Shown here piece by piece: positions 45,081 through 56,413 of a stretch of DNA of 64,000 nucleotides. The notes below the pieces were generated by a model that was not told the origin of the DNA, did no database searches, and was given only the letters and a program-made list of their open reading frames with translations. Position 1 is the first letter of the stretch. Every line of letters starts with the position of its first letter. The position numbers and the translations under genes are program-made. Origin of the DNA: Toxorhynchites rutilus septentrionalis (Eukaryota; Arthropoda; Insecta; Diptera; Culicidae); assembly GCF_029784135.1 (NCBI RefSeq), contig NC_073746.1, positions 184,269,983 through 184,333,982 on the forward strand, given 5' to 3'.

Positions 45081-46560
45081 ATTACACGACCGTAACGGGT
45101 AACTGTATTTTCGTTGAAGTTTTGTGATATTCGTTGGGTGGAGATCGAACATGCAGTTCGCATGCTACCACATCTCAGACGGTTTGTGGATGAGGTAAGT
45201 AAACAAGAGGAGAATAAGCTGAAGGAAAGCCATCCAAACTTCAAACGGATTTTTGCATATGTTTTTCGGTCAATAGTATTCGATATTGTCGCCAATACTG
45301 CTGGGACCGAAATTGACTTTTTGTATTACGGCAGCATCGATAGTTAAATCGTTTTTGCATGAATATCAGAGGCACCGATGGTTCTTTTCTTTCGATGACC
45401 TAACGGGACTTGTAAAAGCTGTTATGAAGAAAATTATGGAGCACTAACGACTGAATGTGAAATCTAAATCACTTGTTGAACTTTAATTCACAGAACACAA
45501 TCTACTGCTGCCTGGAAGTATCAAAATTGGATTCGCAACGAAATTCGTAATCAAAACAGCAAGGAATTCCGCCGAAAAATCCTATAAAGATGTCCTAATA
45601 TTTCGTACCAGGTGTTGTGAGTTTTTTTCTGAGATTTTTAAAGAAATTGTCCATACGATAATTTTTGACATATCTCATCAGTCGTTACCTAACGTGTATT
45701 ATCCCGGATGTGATTTCCAACTTTCCGGATATAACGAAGAAAAAGATGAAGTTTTACTTGGAAGTATTCATCGATAAACAACATTTGCCTGGTGCAGATA
45801 AAATAAAAATTAGCATGGACAATTGTGTTCAAAGTCTTCTGCAAAAATTATATCATCGGCATATCAAAGCTTCCGTGGCCAAGTGGTTAGCGTCACACCT
45901 AACATGCCGAGGGTTCGGGTTCGATTCCCGTTCTGGTCGGGGAAATTTTTCGTCAAAGAAATTTCCTTGCACTGTGGTGACGCGTATTCTAGAGCTTGCC
46001 ACTCAGAATACATTCAAGGCGTATTATTTGGCACAGAAATCTCAACTCAGTACTAATAAAAATGACGCAAGTAATACTACTTTGAGACGGCGAAGTTCCT
46101 CTAGAAACGTTGGTGCCATTTAAGAAGAAGAAGATGATATCAAAGATTGGAAAATTTTTGGATGGAACTTACCCCTCAGCCGAAGAAGGAGCTTCCAAAT
46201 TTAACCTTGTTTATGAAGAAAGCTCTGATTCTAACGCATGGTAATGAATAATTGGAGAGAGGATTTTCTATCAACGAAAAGTACTTGATATTACACCAAA
46301 CCGAGGAATGTCTTACGGCACAGAGAATCGTGTACGATGAAATCAGGAATACAGGAGGAGTTACTGGCGTTGTCGTAACGAAATCGCTCATCCATTACGG
46401 GTGCACTACTCATTCAAGATACGTGAGGTTCTTGAAGCGAAGCAAACTGAAGATGGTGAGAAAGAAATTGCTGCAAAACGGAAGCGGGAAGCATAAAGAG
46501 AAGCAAAGCAACTCGAGGTTAAAAAAAATTAAATCCTGGCGGACGCCCAGAGCTTTACGT
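45081..46560 (+). pseudogene. Decayed hAT-family transposase-like gene
   Basis: Fragments in several frames form one co-linear relic. They are about 45114-45347 (KFCDIRWVEIEHAVRMLPHL), 45665-45870 (DKIKISMDNCVQSLLQKLY) and 46252-46500 (a C-terminal block with ERGFS, AQRIVYDEI and GGVTGV). The last block is typical of the dimerisation region of hAT-like transposase-derived proteins. Stops and shifts are frequent and a SINE is inserted at 45869-46136, so it is dead. Its relation to the nearby hAT MITE is not established. Confidence 0.7.
45869..46136 (+). mobile_element. Feilai-type SINE with 9-bp TSD
   Basis: The head has A box tggccaagtggttagcg and B box ggttcgattccc. The body ends ggtgccatttaa plus gaagaagaag. 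The target duplication atatcaaag lies at 45860-45868 and 46137-46145. It is inserted in the transposase relic. Confidence 0.93.
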
Positions 46561-46811
46561 TTAACCCCTTGCCATATTATTTGATTTCAAACAACATGGA
46601 CCAAACTCGAACACAAAGAGGCTCTCTACTATGCTGTGTGTGCGTATCTGAGTTGTGCCAGTGAATGAGACAAGTTTTGAGTCTGGCTTTGCTATCCTAC
46701 GGACGTCATGCGCCTGGAACTATGCAAACATTTCACAACGAGTGAAGTTCGACGTTGTACGTTCTGGCACAGTTTGATCGCCACGAGTGTCGTTCGACGT
46801 TGCACGCGAAA
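46561..46811. other. Intergenic, no gene seen
   Basis: Contains two diverged cgttcgacgttg-like motifs near 46747 and 46791, and otherwise nothing recognisable. Confidence 0.45.
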
Positions 46812-47027
46812 GGGTTGATATACATAATACAATTCATTCACATTCTCTTCTCTTATGGTTTTTATGGCATCCAATAGAGACATTCGTATCAATGAAAAAA
46901 TAGAAGGTCATAGTTGAAATGTAGATCTAGCACAGGGGTCTAAGCCATAAAAATAAATCAATAAAAAAAGTGCTCGTCAAGTGCGAGTTAAGCTTTCGCA
47001 CCCGGGGCGGGAGAGTTGATTTGAACC
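46812..47027. repeat. Long direct repeat, left copy (about 216 bp)
   Basis: gggttgatatacataatac through gagttgatttgaacc is repeated at 50724-50938 with about five differences. The two copies exactly bracket the LINE-derived unit: 5' material starts immediately after this copy, and the A-rich LINE end immediately precedes the other. Confidence 0.9.
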
Positions 47028-47190
47028 GCAACATTCTCGGACCTGAGCTCGCGCGATATAGACGTATCTGTACATTGTGTCCAACAATCGGTATTGACTT
47101 CAAACAATAGCCCTATGTGGCTATTGTTTTCGATAGTGATAGATTTTCTTTTGTTTTCAAACGGAACCTTCTTATCAAGGAAAAGCAAAA

Positions 47191-48303
47191 ATGGCAAATA
47201 GCGTGCGAAAGAATACGGTGAAATTAATTTTTGGACTAGGAAACCGGACACCTTCGTACATGGAAGTACTAAAATTTTCCATGAAAATCTGCAAATTTTG
47301 GCAGCGAGTATTCACAGCATCTACAAAGATGAAAATGGGGGCCAGTTTTACATCATGTTCGCCGATGAAACTACGGTCACTAAGTTCATGGCGGAAAAGG
47401 AAGAATACTACGTTTTTCAGTATGAGGACAAAACTACGGTACACGTTACAATTGATCAGGCTTCGCGGGTTGTCAGGTACGTGCGAGTATTCAATTTTCC
47501 ACCGGAGATTGACGATCGTGAGATACAGTACGTACTGGGGCAATATGGAACAATTCGACAACATGTTCGAGAAAAGTTTCCCAATGAAATGAAAGTCAGT
47601 ATCTACACGGGGATCAGAGGAGTCCATATGGAGGTATCGAATGAAATTCCAGCACACATTGGTCACTTTCGAGCCCGTACTTTCTACGACGGACTGAAGA
47701 ATAAATGTTTTTTCTGCAAGGATGAAGGTCATGTCAAATCTAAATGTCCAAAACTGGTGGCCATTTCGAAAGACAGTGTAAAACCTGACGAAAATCAACC
47801 TACTGGTGTGTTACTGAGAAAATCGGATAAACCGATTATTGATCGCAGTGAACCTCTTTCGCTAACAATGATTCCACTTGGTCAAAAAAATCGAAGCAGT
47901 ACAATGGCTGAAAGCAGCACAGTGTCGTCAAGGTCAGGCTCACCACCACCATCTCAATCGTCCATGTTATCTATCGCGGCCACCTCGTGAACCTCCCGTA
48001 TTCACCCCGTCGCACCAACGCAGATAGACGTAACCGATGCTAAGAACGATCACAATGCTAAAGTAATCAACACAACTTCCGAATACCAACGAGATGAACC
48101 GAATGAACACATAGACGATAATATTGTCGAGACGGATCGGCAAACGTCCCTGAAGCGTGCAAAAGCAGAATCAGGCAACGACGACGACCGTAGCGCATCG
48201 GATAATAAGCAGGATAGCGAAACATTGGCGACCGCTGGTCAACGGAAATGGGTCACCGTCGAGAAAAAACGTAACTGCAAGAAACAAAGAAGGCAAAGTA
48301 GAT
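47191..48303 (+). pseudogene. Non-LTR retrotransposon ORF1 (gag-like)
   Basis: Starts at the ATG at 47191. A one-base loss near 47275-47282 shifts it into the frame that continues from 47298. That frame has an RRM-like or LINE ORF1 core, then a CCHC knuckle, CFFCKDEGHVKSKC (about 47703-47744). A TGA at 47988-47990 interrupts the same frame, which then runs on to a TAA near 48303 with acidic and basic tail residues. No ORF2 follows. Only a 3' region remains beyond the inserted copy A, so this looks like a half-LINE. The clade is undetermined. Confidence 0.85.
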
Positions 48304-48591
48304 AAATTACATGTAAAAACAGAAAGTGGGTTATATCTATGGTATAACCGCAATGGTGACGTAGGACTATCGTTGATTCAGTGATCCTTTGTTTGATGTT
48401 GAATCTGAATCCATTCTGAATGAATGAATAAATGAATATTTGGGGGACTTCGAAAATGAGAGCGTTACGTTGGAGGTACAAGGTTTTATGCATCCAATAT
48501 TGGATACGAAAATATCCTACTGATGGGGAAGAATAATCTTCAGAAGCTATCCTGTTAATTGCGATTGATTAAAAAATCACAAAACCAAATG

Positions 48592-49185
48592 TATTTGGTC
48601 ACAGTGTTACATGGATAGAAAACATTCAAATAAACTCTTTCACATGAATGTATTTTTAAATTCCCAGAGGAACTGGCAGATTATTTTCAGTAACGATTAG
48701 ATATTTCCACATTTTCCTCGATACTGGAAGCCCACCAGTGGTTAATGCTAACTCGATAACCATCTGTTAATAGCACTTGCTTAAAACATATTTGGTCACA
48801 GTTTTACATGGATAGAAAACATTCAAATAAACTCTTTCACATGAATGTATTTTTAAATTCCCAGAGGAACTGGCAGATTATTTTCAGTAACGATTAGATA
48901 TTTCCACATTTTCCTCGATACTGGAAGCCCACCAGTGGTTAATGCTAATTCGAAAACCACCTGTTAATAGCACTTGATTGAAAAATATTTGGTCACAGTG
49001 TTACATGGATAGAAAACATCAAAATAAACTCTTTCACATGAATGTAATTTTAAATTCCCAGAGGAACTGGCAGATTATTTTCCGGATCTTTCTCGATGCT
49101 GAATGGCATCAAAACGGAAAGAATTCCGTGCGTGTATGTGTGTGTGTAGCGGCTGCTTCGATGGTCACCTTCTCTTCTCCTAAAG
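48592..49185. repeat. 197-bp tandem repeats in copy A
   Basis: Units begin tatttggtcacag at 48592, 48789 and 48986; the third is truncated. An isolated partial unit lies at 49793. Each includes cagaggaactggcagattat and, where complete, ggaagcccaccagtggttaa. The same units occur in copy B. Confidence 0.85.
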
Positions 49186-50132
49186 GATCGGCTTCTCTGT
49201 GCTCCCTCACAGTTTCAAACAAACTGCTCGCGTTTCAGGGCAGATCTCGATCCTTCGCCGTCCAGCATCCTCAGCAACGATGTTGTCTTGTCGATGTCCT
49301 CACGAAAAATGAATGCGTCTCAAGGAAGGAAGGTATTGTATTATAGACTTTAAACTTTTGCAGTTCATTCGTCTCTAGCCTTGAGAAAGGCCCTTTGAAA
49401 ACTCTACTCTATTCTACTCCAGCGCTACCACCTCCGCCCTCTTGCCTTGAGAAAGGCACTCGATCCCTCGCCGTCCAGCCCGTCCAGCAACGATGTTGTC
49501 CAGTCGGTGTCCACACAAAGAAATGGCCGAATGCGTCTCACCACCAGAATATCGCTTAAGTATGCTTTTTGTGCGTGATTGAATCGAGAGAAGGCGTGGT
49601 TTACGATGGTAATTTGGAAGGCAAACTAGAGGGGAATGAACTCTCTGAGCTCGGAACTTTCGGCGACTGAGCAATAATCGATTGCGGGCGCATACAATAT
49701 TGGATACGGAAATATCCTACTGATGGGGAAGAATAATCTTCAGAAGCTATCCTGTTAATTGCGATTGAATGAAAAATCACAAAATCAAATGTATTTGGTC
49801 ACAGTGTTACATGGATAGAAAACATTAAAATAAACTCTTTCACATGAATGTATTTTTAAATTCCCAGAGGAACTGGCAGATTATTTTCCGGATCTTTCTC
49901 GATGCTGACTGGCATCCAAACGGAAAGAATTCCGCGCGTGTATGTGTGTGTGTGTAGCGGCTGCTTCGAGATCTTCCCGGGGAACCGTTTGTGGCATCAC
50001 TCTCCTCCTGATGGATTCATGTCTGGCCTAAGGTGCACAAACAGGCTCTTGGTGACACCGTTCATCAGCGCTTTCATGAAACGAAGAGCTTCACCACAGC
50101 AGCGACAACATGCTCCAATCGCTGTTCAATTA

Positions 50133-50169
50133 GAACTGAGTGGATTTCCGAGCGGCGTTCGCTTATATA
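50133..50169 (-). promoter_or_regulatory. TATA plus initiator core promoter in copy A
   Basis: On the minus strand tatataa (from 50169) lies 32 bp upstream of the A of tcagtt (50137), the standard spacing for an arthropod Pol II promoter. The same pair is conserved in copy B. Confidence 0.55.
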
Positions 50170-50424
50170 CCGATTGGTGATTTCAATAACCTGTTTTGAA
50201 AGCAATTTTAAAACTATTGAAACAAATTTTTGGATCAAAAAGTAACAAGAATAGAACGCGTAGACATTTTATCTTTCGAATGAAGTGTTTATCATACCAT
50301 TTCGTTCAGTTGTTTAGGAGCTATTAACGCTCAAAATCTCGGTCTCCGGCGTAACGCTTTCGTTTTCGAAACTTTGATTTTACACCCCGGTATAGAAATG
50401 AAAGACGTAGTCCTACGTCAAAAC

Positions 50425-50723
50425 TGAGGTGAAAAAATTCTCAATCGGATGATTTTTCTTCTTTGTGTATTTTCGAAGAGGTTGATGGAAATATATGTTG
50501 CATAAGATAAATTATTGTAACATAAGAATGATTAGTAGATTAAGTATTATTAGTCGCTAGCTTACTATTATAGAAGTTTATTCAGAGCAGAATTGTAGAT
50601 ATGTTTAAAAATATTTGCATTATATTGTAACGACTGTTTCCTATGAGAGACATGTGAGTGATGTAATATTAATACTACACAAATTGTAGAACAACGAAAT
50701 AAATAAATATGGAACGGAAAAAA
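50425..50723 (+). mobile_element. 3' region of the LINE-derived unit
   Basis: Non-coding sequence between copy A and the right-hand direct repeat, ending aaataaataaatatggaacgg plus A's, as expected for a non-LTR 3' end. Confidence 0.65.
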
Positions 50724-50938
50724 GGGTTGATATACATAATACAATTCATTCACATTCTCTTCTGTTATGGTTTTTATGGCATCCAATAGAGACATTCGTA
50801 TCAATGAAAACATAGAAGGTCATAGTTGAAAAGTAGATCTAGCACAGGGGTCTAAGCCATAAAAATAAATCAATAAAAAAAGTGCTCGTCAAGTGCGAGT
50901 CAAGCTTTCGCACCCGGGCGGGAGAGTTGATTTGAACC
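50724..50938. repeat. Long direct repeat, right copy (about 215 bp)
   Basis: Partner of 46812-47027; about 97-98% identical by eye. It ends at gagttgatttgaacc, after which the sequence differs from the left copy. Confidence 0.9.
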
Positions 50939-51242
50939 TTTTTTAATTCTGAGTAAGTAGAGATGGCTTGGATCTGATACGTTATAAAGCGCTTCAGAAC
51001 CCAAAAACAGTATTCCAGATCCCGTCCGTATCTCTTGAACCCAAAATCTGTTGCTGAGAAACACACCCTCCATTTTTTTGTCACATGCGGACTTATAAAC
51101 AATAAAATATAAATAAAAAAATCAACTCAAAAATCAATTTTGAACTAACGACACAATATTATTAAATTTTTATTTTTGGGAGTTGGGGATTTCGTTAAAT
51201 CATGCGGGAAAAAGTCGTAAAAAATGCTGGAGTTCAAAAAAT
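50939..51242. other. Intergenic, no gene seen
   Basis: AT-rich spacer between the direct repeat and copy C. Confidence 0.5.
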
Positions 51243-52562
51243 GAGTGGGTTATATCTATGATATAACCGCAAGGTTCACGTGGAACTACCTTAGCTTAGC
51301 AATCATTCGTTTGTATTGATTAAATTCTTGATTGAATGAAACAGTTTCCAAATTCAATTGAGTTCAATATATTTGCTCTGTGAGTGAAAAAAATGAACAA
51401 ATGCCGTGTAAAGTCAATTCATTTATTGTGATTGATTGTTCTTCGTTACAAGTAAATTTAATGACGGACCTTTTACGTTTGCTATGATGACTAGAACAAA
51501 ATATATGTACGGAAGAATTATCAAACGTTTGATGAACCAGCCTAAGGCTGAAAATCTTTCCAATAAAGACAAAAAAAATTATCAAACGATTATTTTATTT
51601 TACATTTCCCTCTGAAGTTTACATCCCAAAAGTGTACATACTTCTCGAATCTCGAATTTGCTTGAAACTGGGAAGTTCATTCGCTTCTAGTGGCTGCACG
51701 ATTTTCCCAGGTTCCTAAGTTTAGAAGATCATGTTAGGACAGACATATTCCACTCTGCACAAAGGCAAGCGAGGACAAAAGTACTCGCAGTTTGCATTTA
51801 TTTGCAGAGCCGATTTCCCCAGAAACCTCGGTTTTGAAGTCTATGTTAGGGAAACACATTTCAATCGGAACAAAAATACCCCCGATTTGTATGAATTCGC
51901 AATGCCGATTTCCCCACGCTCCATGGATTTGAAGTCTGTGTTAGGGAAACACATTCCAGTCGGAACAAAAATACCCCCGACTTGCATGAATTTGAAATAC
52001 CGATTTCTCCAGGCACCTTGGTTTAGAAATCTCTATTAGGGAACACATTTCGGTGGGAACAAAAGCTCCCCCTACTTTCGTGTGTTCTTTTTGGCTTTAA
52101 GAGGGTTTAAACTTTTCAGTTCACTCGCCTCTAGGCTCTTTCGTGTGTTTGCAATGCCGATTTCGCTGCTTGGTTTTAAAGTCTGTGTTAGGGAACATTT
52201 TTCGATGAGAACAAAAGTCCCCCTACTTTCATGTATTTGCAATGCCGATTTCCCCAAGGCTGCTTGGTTTTGATGGCTGTGTTAGGGAAACCGTAAATCG
52301 GGCCAATCAAAACGATGCAGTTAGGGCGTTTAGATAACGCCTAATATTTTACAGTTATTCAATTGTTTGATGAAAAACAACATTTTGTTTGTTGCGATAG
52401 ATGCGTAGAAATATTCCCTATCAAGTGATGCAAACATCTCTCCTATCCAGTACGAAATGTTCGAGCTATAAGCATTCGAAATCTTTCATTTTTTCCTGCA
52501 TGTTCTGTGTTTAGGTTTTCATTTTACCCTCCATATATTCCGGTTAGACGTAGTCCCACGTC
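51243..52562 (+). mobile_element. Unclassified hairpin-ended element, copy C
   Basis: 1320 bp with a perfect aaaaat duplication at 51237-51242 and 52563-52568. The 5' end gagtgggttatatctatg plus atataaccgc and the 3' end agacgtagtcccacgtc match copies A and B. The body is different and consists largely of a roughly 95-bp tandem array (51718-52290). Confidence 0.8.
51718..52290. repeat. Tandem array of about 95 bp in copy C
   Basis: About six diverged units, each with a gaagtctgtgttagggaaac block, an acaaaaatacccccgacttg block and an aatgccgatttcccc block. Clear unit starts are at about 51836, 51931, 52024, 52176 and 52270. Related single units occur at 44720-44850 and about 52617-52660. Confidence 0.8.
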
Positions 52563-54938
52563 AAAAATTGAAATTTAATTTTCTTTAATGGTCACCCTGA
52601 TTTTGCAATATCGATATCCACAGGCTCCTTGGATTAGAAGTCTGTATTGGTAAAACACATTCCCGCGATCGTACATCATTCGCTACACAATATGCCACAT
52701 TATGCCGAATGATGCCGATCGGCCTGTACCAGGCGGCATATTCGATTCGTTATGTAATGTGGACGCCACATCGGGTGCACGAAGCCGAAGCCCCATCGGA
52801 TGTACGAAGCCGTCACGAACACACGAAGCACAATGTCGTCAACGCTAATTTACTTCGTTTTGTTTTGGTTCGACTTTCTCGAACCGGACCCATTTGTTTC
52901 GAGTTGGGTTCGGTTTGTTTTGAGTCGGTTTTCGGCACGTCGGCAAACCCGGGCGGTACGTCCACATTCAGTCGGCTTTACCGGGCGGCCAAGGCCGCTC
53001 GGCGTAATGTTTACGCGTCTTAAGATTTCAATAAACTCTCAGAAAAAGAGGATTTGTAATGCGCAAAAATAAGCTCTCAATGTTTTGTTAATGTTTCTTA
53101 CTCTGCGGAGGATGAAAGAAGCATGACTCCGGGAAAGAAAACATGCGATATTCCCGTCAGCATCTTGTTTTGGCCATGGAGATGATATGAAAAAAAATTA
53201 TTTCATAAAGCCGAGCAACAAAATATCAAGTAAACCCGGAAAGTACTCTCCGTGCACAACTGAAATTGAATGGTAACGTGGAAAACACTCAGTTTTCGGA
53301 AGGAAAAGGAAGAAAGCAATAAATTTTGACTCGACCCTCTCCGATTTATTATGGTATTTATAATGGAAAATACCTATAACCACATTTTTCATTGTTATTC
53401 AAATTTAAATTACGACTGATTTTTTAAAAGGGCGTATTTAAAATAATTGATCTTCTTCCAAAAAATCTTAACTCAAAATCCAGATGTTTGATTGAAATAT
53501 AACGTTTTACAAAGTTGTTGGAAAATCAATGAAATATTTAGAAAAAATAACGTTCTAAATACACTGTTAAAAATCTTATTCAAAAATGAAATTTATTATT
53601 AAAAATTTTTATATCTCAAAAAACTCCTTCTCCGACATTTTTTTTGTATATTTTCATTGGAAACACTTCTAATTCTTATTAAAAAATGAAATTTAATATT
53701 AAAAATGTTTATATCTCAAAAAACTCCTTCCCGGACATTTTTTCGCATATTTTTATTGCCGTGAATTTTTGAAAACTTATGAAGTTTCAATACTTTGTGA
53801 AATCGTGACTAATTGAGAAAAGTTGATGGGGCTGTCTAGGGGCGCTGACGGGATTTTGACATAGGGCTGTAATTGTGTGTGTGTAATTGCATTTGAGTAG
53901 AGTTTTTTCATTGTTCAAAATGCATCAAATAGAAGCTCTGAAGAAAACCGTTTCCTGTATGATCTTGTATTCTTTAAACAGGTTAGATGAGAGAACGTGG
54001 TAGAATCTGGAACCACAATCTGTTCGAAAATGTACACAAAAATTTCGTTAGAACCATTACTACCCTTTTCTTCTGTTTATTCAATTATCGGATCAGAAAA
54101 CCCGAAGACAGCATTAAATTGCTAAAATTTGAATGAAAATTTTTACTTATTTAATTACTTGAATCCCGTAGTCCTGACCCTAACCTATTTTCTCTAAATT
54201 TTCTGTTATTCTGAACATATTCAAAACTTATAATACATATAATACATCATTATAATACAAAATTTTCATAAATTTCCGCAGAGGATTTTTTTTGCCACAA
54301 AAAAAAGTGATTGTCATTTACATACAATACTAATTTGACAGAGGAAAATTATTTTCATTCCTTAACTATCATTTTTAAAGTGAGTTCATTCCAGCTGAAA
54401 ATCCATCATTGTCATTGTCGCTTCCCAAATTCAGCCACCAACGCGAATCAAACAATTCATTGAAGTCCCCTCGATTTTATTTGACGTTTCACATGCCGGT
54501 TCAGTTAGCGAACGACTACTGTACTGTACATAGCAAATTCAAATATTTTTAACTATGGTCATTTAATATGCATAAGACCCATTCCATGAGGTTATTGTAG
54601 GAACCCTTATCATATTTCAGTTTCAGATATTCGAAGAATCACACAGGGAAATGGGAACAACCGTTCACCACTATAATCCGCGAAGGAATCCGCTTTTCAT
54701 GTTTATTCGTTTCTAATATAACGCAATATAACGTCTCACGGCTTGTTATTACATATATGTCTCTACAATATCTTCTTGTTTTCATTGAAAACGGAGTAAT
54801 GTGGCATATAATGTATAATTCTTGAAGCATTGTAGGTGTCTACGTATTTTCCTTTTCACTTTTGCTATCGATTCATGTCCCTAATTTCCTGATCATCTTA
54901 TATATATACTGGAATTTGAGGCATTTTACCATACCAAC
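52563..54938. other. Intergenic with GC-rich island and tandem duplication
   Basis: Bases 52617-52660 are a stray copy-C body unit. Bases 52690-53020 are conspicuously GC-richer than the surroundings and hold short frames of no known family. A 100-bp tandem duplication lies at 53574-53760. The rest shows nothing recognisable. Confidence 0.5.
53574..53760. repeat. 100-bp tandem duplication
   Basis: Units starting at 53574 and 53674 share aaaaatgaaattta and tatatctcaaaaaactcctt with a few differences. Confidence 0.8.
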
Positions 54939-55382
54939 TGTTACGAGTGGTAACAACGGAGGGGGGTTTCTTCCGGAATTATAATTTTAGAACCCGATGT
55001 TTGAGGTCCGTAAGGCGAATTATAATTTCCGTTTAGTCCCCTTAATAATTTCCTTTTAATTTCAAGAGCAGGAACAATCGTTTTCTTGGTATTTACTAGG
55101 TTAGAAATTAGATTAATCTATATGTAATCCTCGATAGTATTAAGTAGATAATAAGTATATATAATTAATTTTAAGTATTGCGAAATTCACTTGTAAATTC
55201 TTAATTTCAACTAGCACACGTTATCGATTTGTTTATGATTCTTTTTCTCCTCTTTCACTTACCCCGACCGATGACAGACCTACCGTTCGTGTCTTATCGA
55301 TCCGTCACAGGTAGGGTTGTTTTTCCTCGATCACCGAGGGACTTATTGGTGAAGATGCGCAGCCAACTAGGGATGGCTAACA
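54939..55382 (-). repeat. BEL element 2, 3' LTR
   Basis: 444 bp. It is preceded on the minus strand by the purine-rich cctgggaggag, the likely polypurine tract. Confidence 0.93.
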
Positions 55383-55414
55383 CTCCTCCCAGGTGAGCCG
55401 AAGGCATCGTCGGC

Positions 55415-56407
55415 TTACTCTTCTCCGCATCGAACTTCCAGAACCGCCAGTTTGGTTACAGGTCGATCGTAATCGCCAGTTGATGTCTTTACCGTAGCTG
55501 ACCGGATCCGTCCATCTTTGCTTGGATGAGTAGCAATGACCCTACCTCTTGGCCAACTGTTTCTCGGGAGGTTTGGGTCTACGATGACCACGATGTCGTC
55601 CACAGAAATTGGCTTCTCGTCGGCGTACCATTTTGTTCGTCTCGTAATTTCAGGGAGATAGTCAGACAGCCAGCGTTTCCAAAATTGGTTGGCCAGCGCC
55701 TGGGATGTACGCCAGCTTTGCTTAAGAAGGGCACCACTGTCGTCCAATGACGTGAAGGGTTTCGAGCCATCGGATGACCCCAAAAGGAAGTGGTTGGGTG
55801 TGAGTGCGGTTGATGATTCATTATCAATGGGCACGTGAGTGAGTGGCCGGGAGTTCAACGTGCCTTCAATTTCAATTAGACAGCTCCGCAGAACTTCTTC
55901 AGTTGGCTTCTTCGAGGGACAGATGACCAATAAGTTTTTCTTCACACTCTGGATCAATCGCTCCCAACTACCACCCATGTGTGGAGCCAAGGGTGGGTTG
56001 AAATGCCAGCTTGTCTCTGCCGTAACAAATTCTTTGGCGACCTGGTCATAGTCGATGATTTCCCGGAGCCTTTTAAGCTCTCGGCTGGCGCCAATGAAGT
56101 TTGTTCCCCGGTCGCTTCGAATAGTTCTTGGTGTTCCCCGTCGACTCATGAAGTTTCGTAATGCGATTATGCACGAATTGGTGCTTAGCGAGTTTACCAA
56201 CTCGATATGAATTGCTCGTGTCGTAAGACATGTGGCGATCATTCCCCATCTTTTCTCTGTTCTTCTTCCAATTACGACTTCCATGGGGCCGAAGTAGTCG
56301 ACGCCGATGTGCGTAAACGGTCGTGTATAGGCAGCTAACCGCTCTGCTGGGAGGTCCGCCATGATCGGGGGTCGAGGGACAGTAGACTCGTTTTTGCAGC
56401 GCTGGCA
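55415..56407 (-). pseudogene. BEL element 2 integrase, after the copy B insertion
   Basis: Reads on from the zinc-domain cysteines (NCQRCKN) into the integrase core. The first Asp is in GVDYFGP, the second in RSDRGTNF and the Glu in APHMGGSWERLI. The BEL block LTPNHFLLG and the C-terminal domain (DPNLPRNSWPRGRV) follow. The frame ends at a TAA close to the polypurine tract. All catalytic residues are present, but the part is separated from the rest of Pol by 1.6 kb of inserted DNA. Confidence 0.92.
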
Positions 56408-56413
56408 GTTTTT

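Larger units (their letters stand above)
48321..50419 (+). mobile_element. Unclassified hairpin-ended element, copy A
   Basis: 2.1 kb, bounded by A-rich duplications (aaaaac at 48315-48320, aaaac at 50420-50424). The 5' end is agaaagtgggttatatctat followed by ggtataacc, forming a hairpin. The 3' end is the perfect hairpin gacgtagtcctacgtc. Its body holds 197-bp tandem repeats and, on the minus strand, a TATA-plus-initiator promoter. It shares both ends and the body with copy B and both ends with copy C. No protein of known family is encoded. Confidence 0.8.

Noticed and set aside
48321..50419. Classifying copies A-C as Helitron/Helentron-type because of the 3' hairpin and tandem repeats
   Set aside because: They have 5-6 bp flanking duplications, whereas Helitrons insert without duplication; the class is left open.
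46812..50938. Interpreting the 215-bp direct repeats as LTRs of a retrotransposon
   Set aside because: They lack TG...CA-type ends, a primer site and a polypurine tract, and the enclosed ORF1 and A-rich 3' end are those of a non-LTR element.
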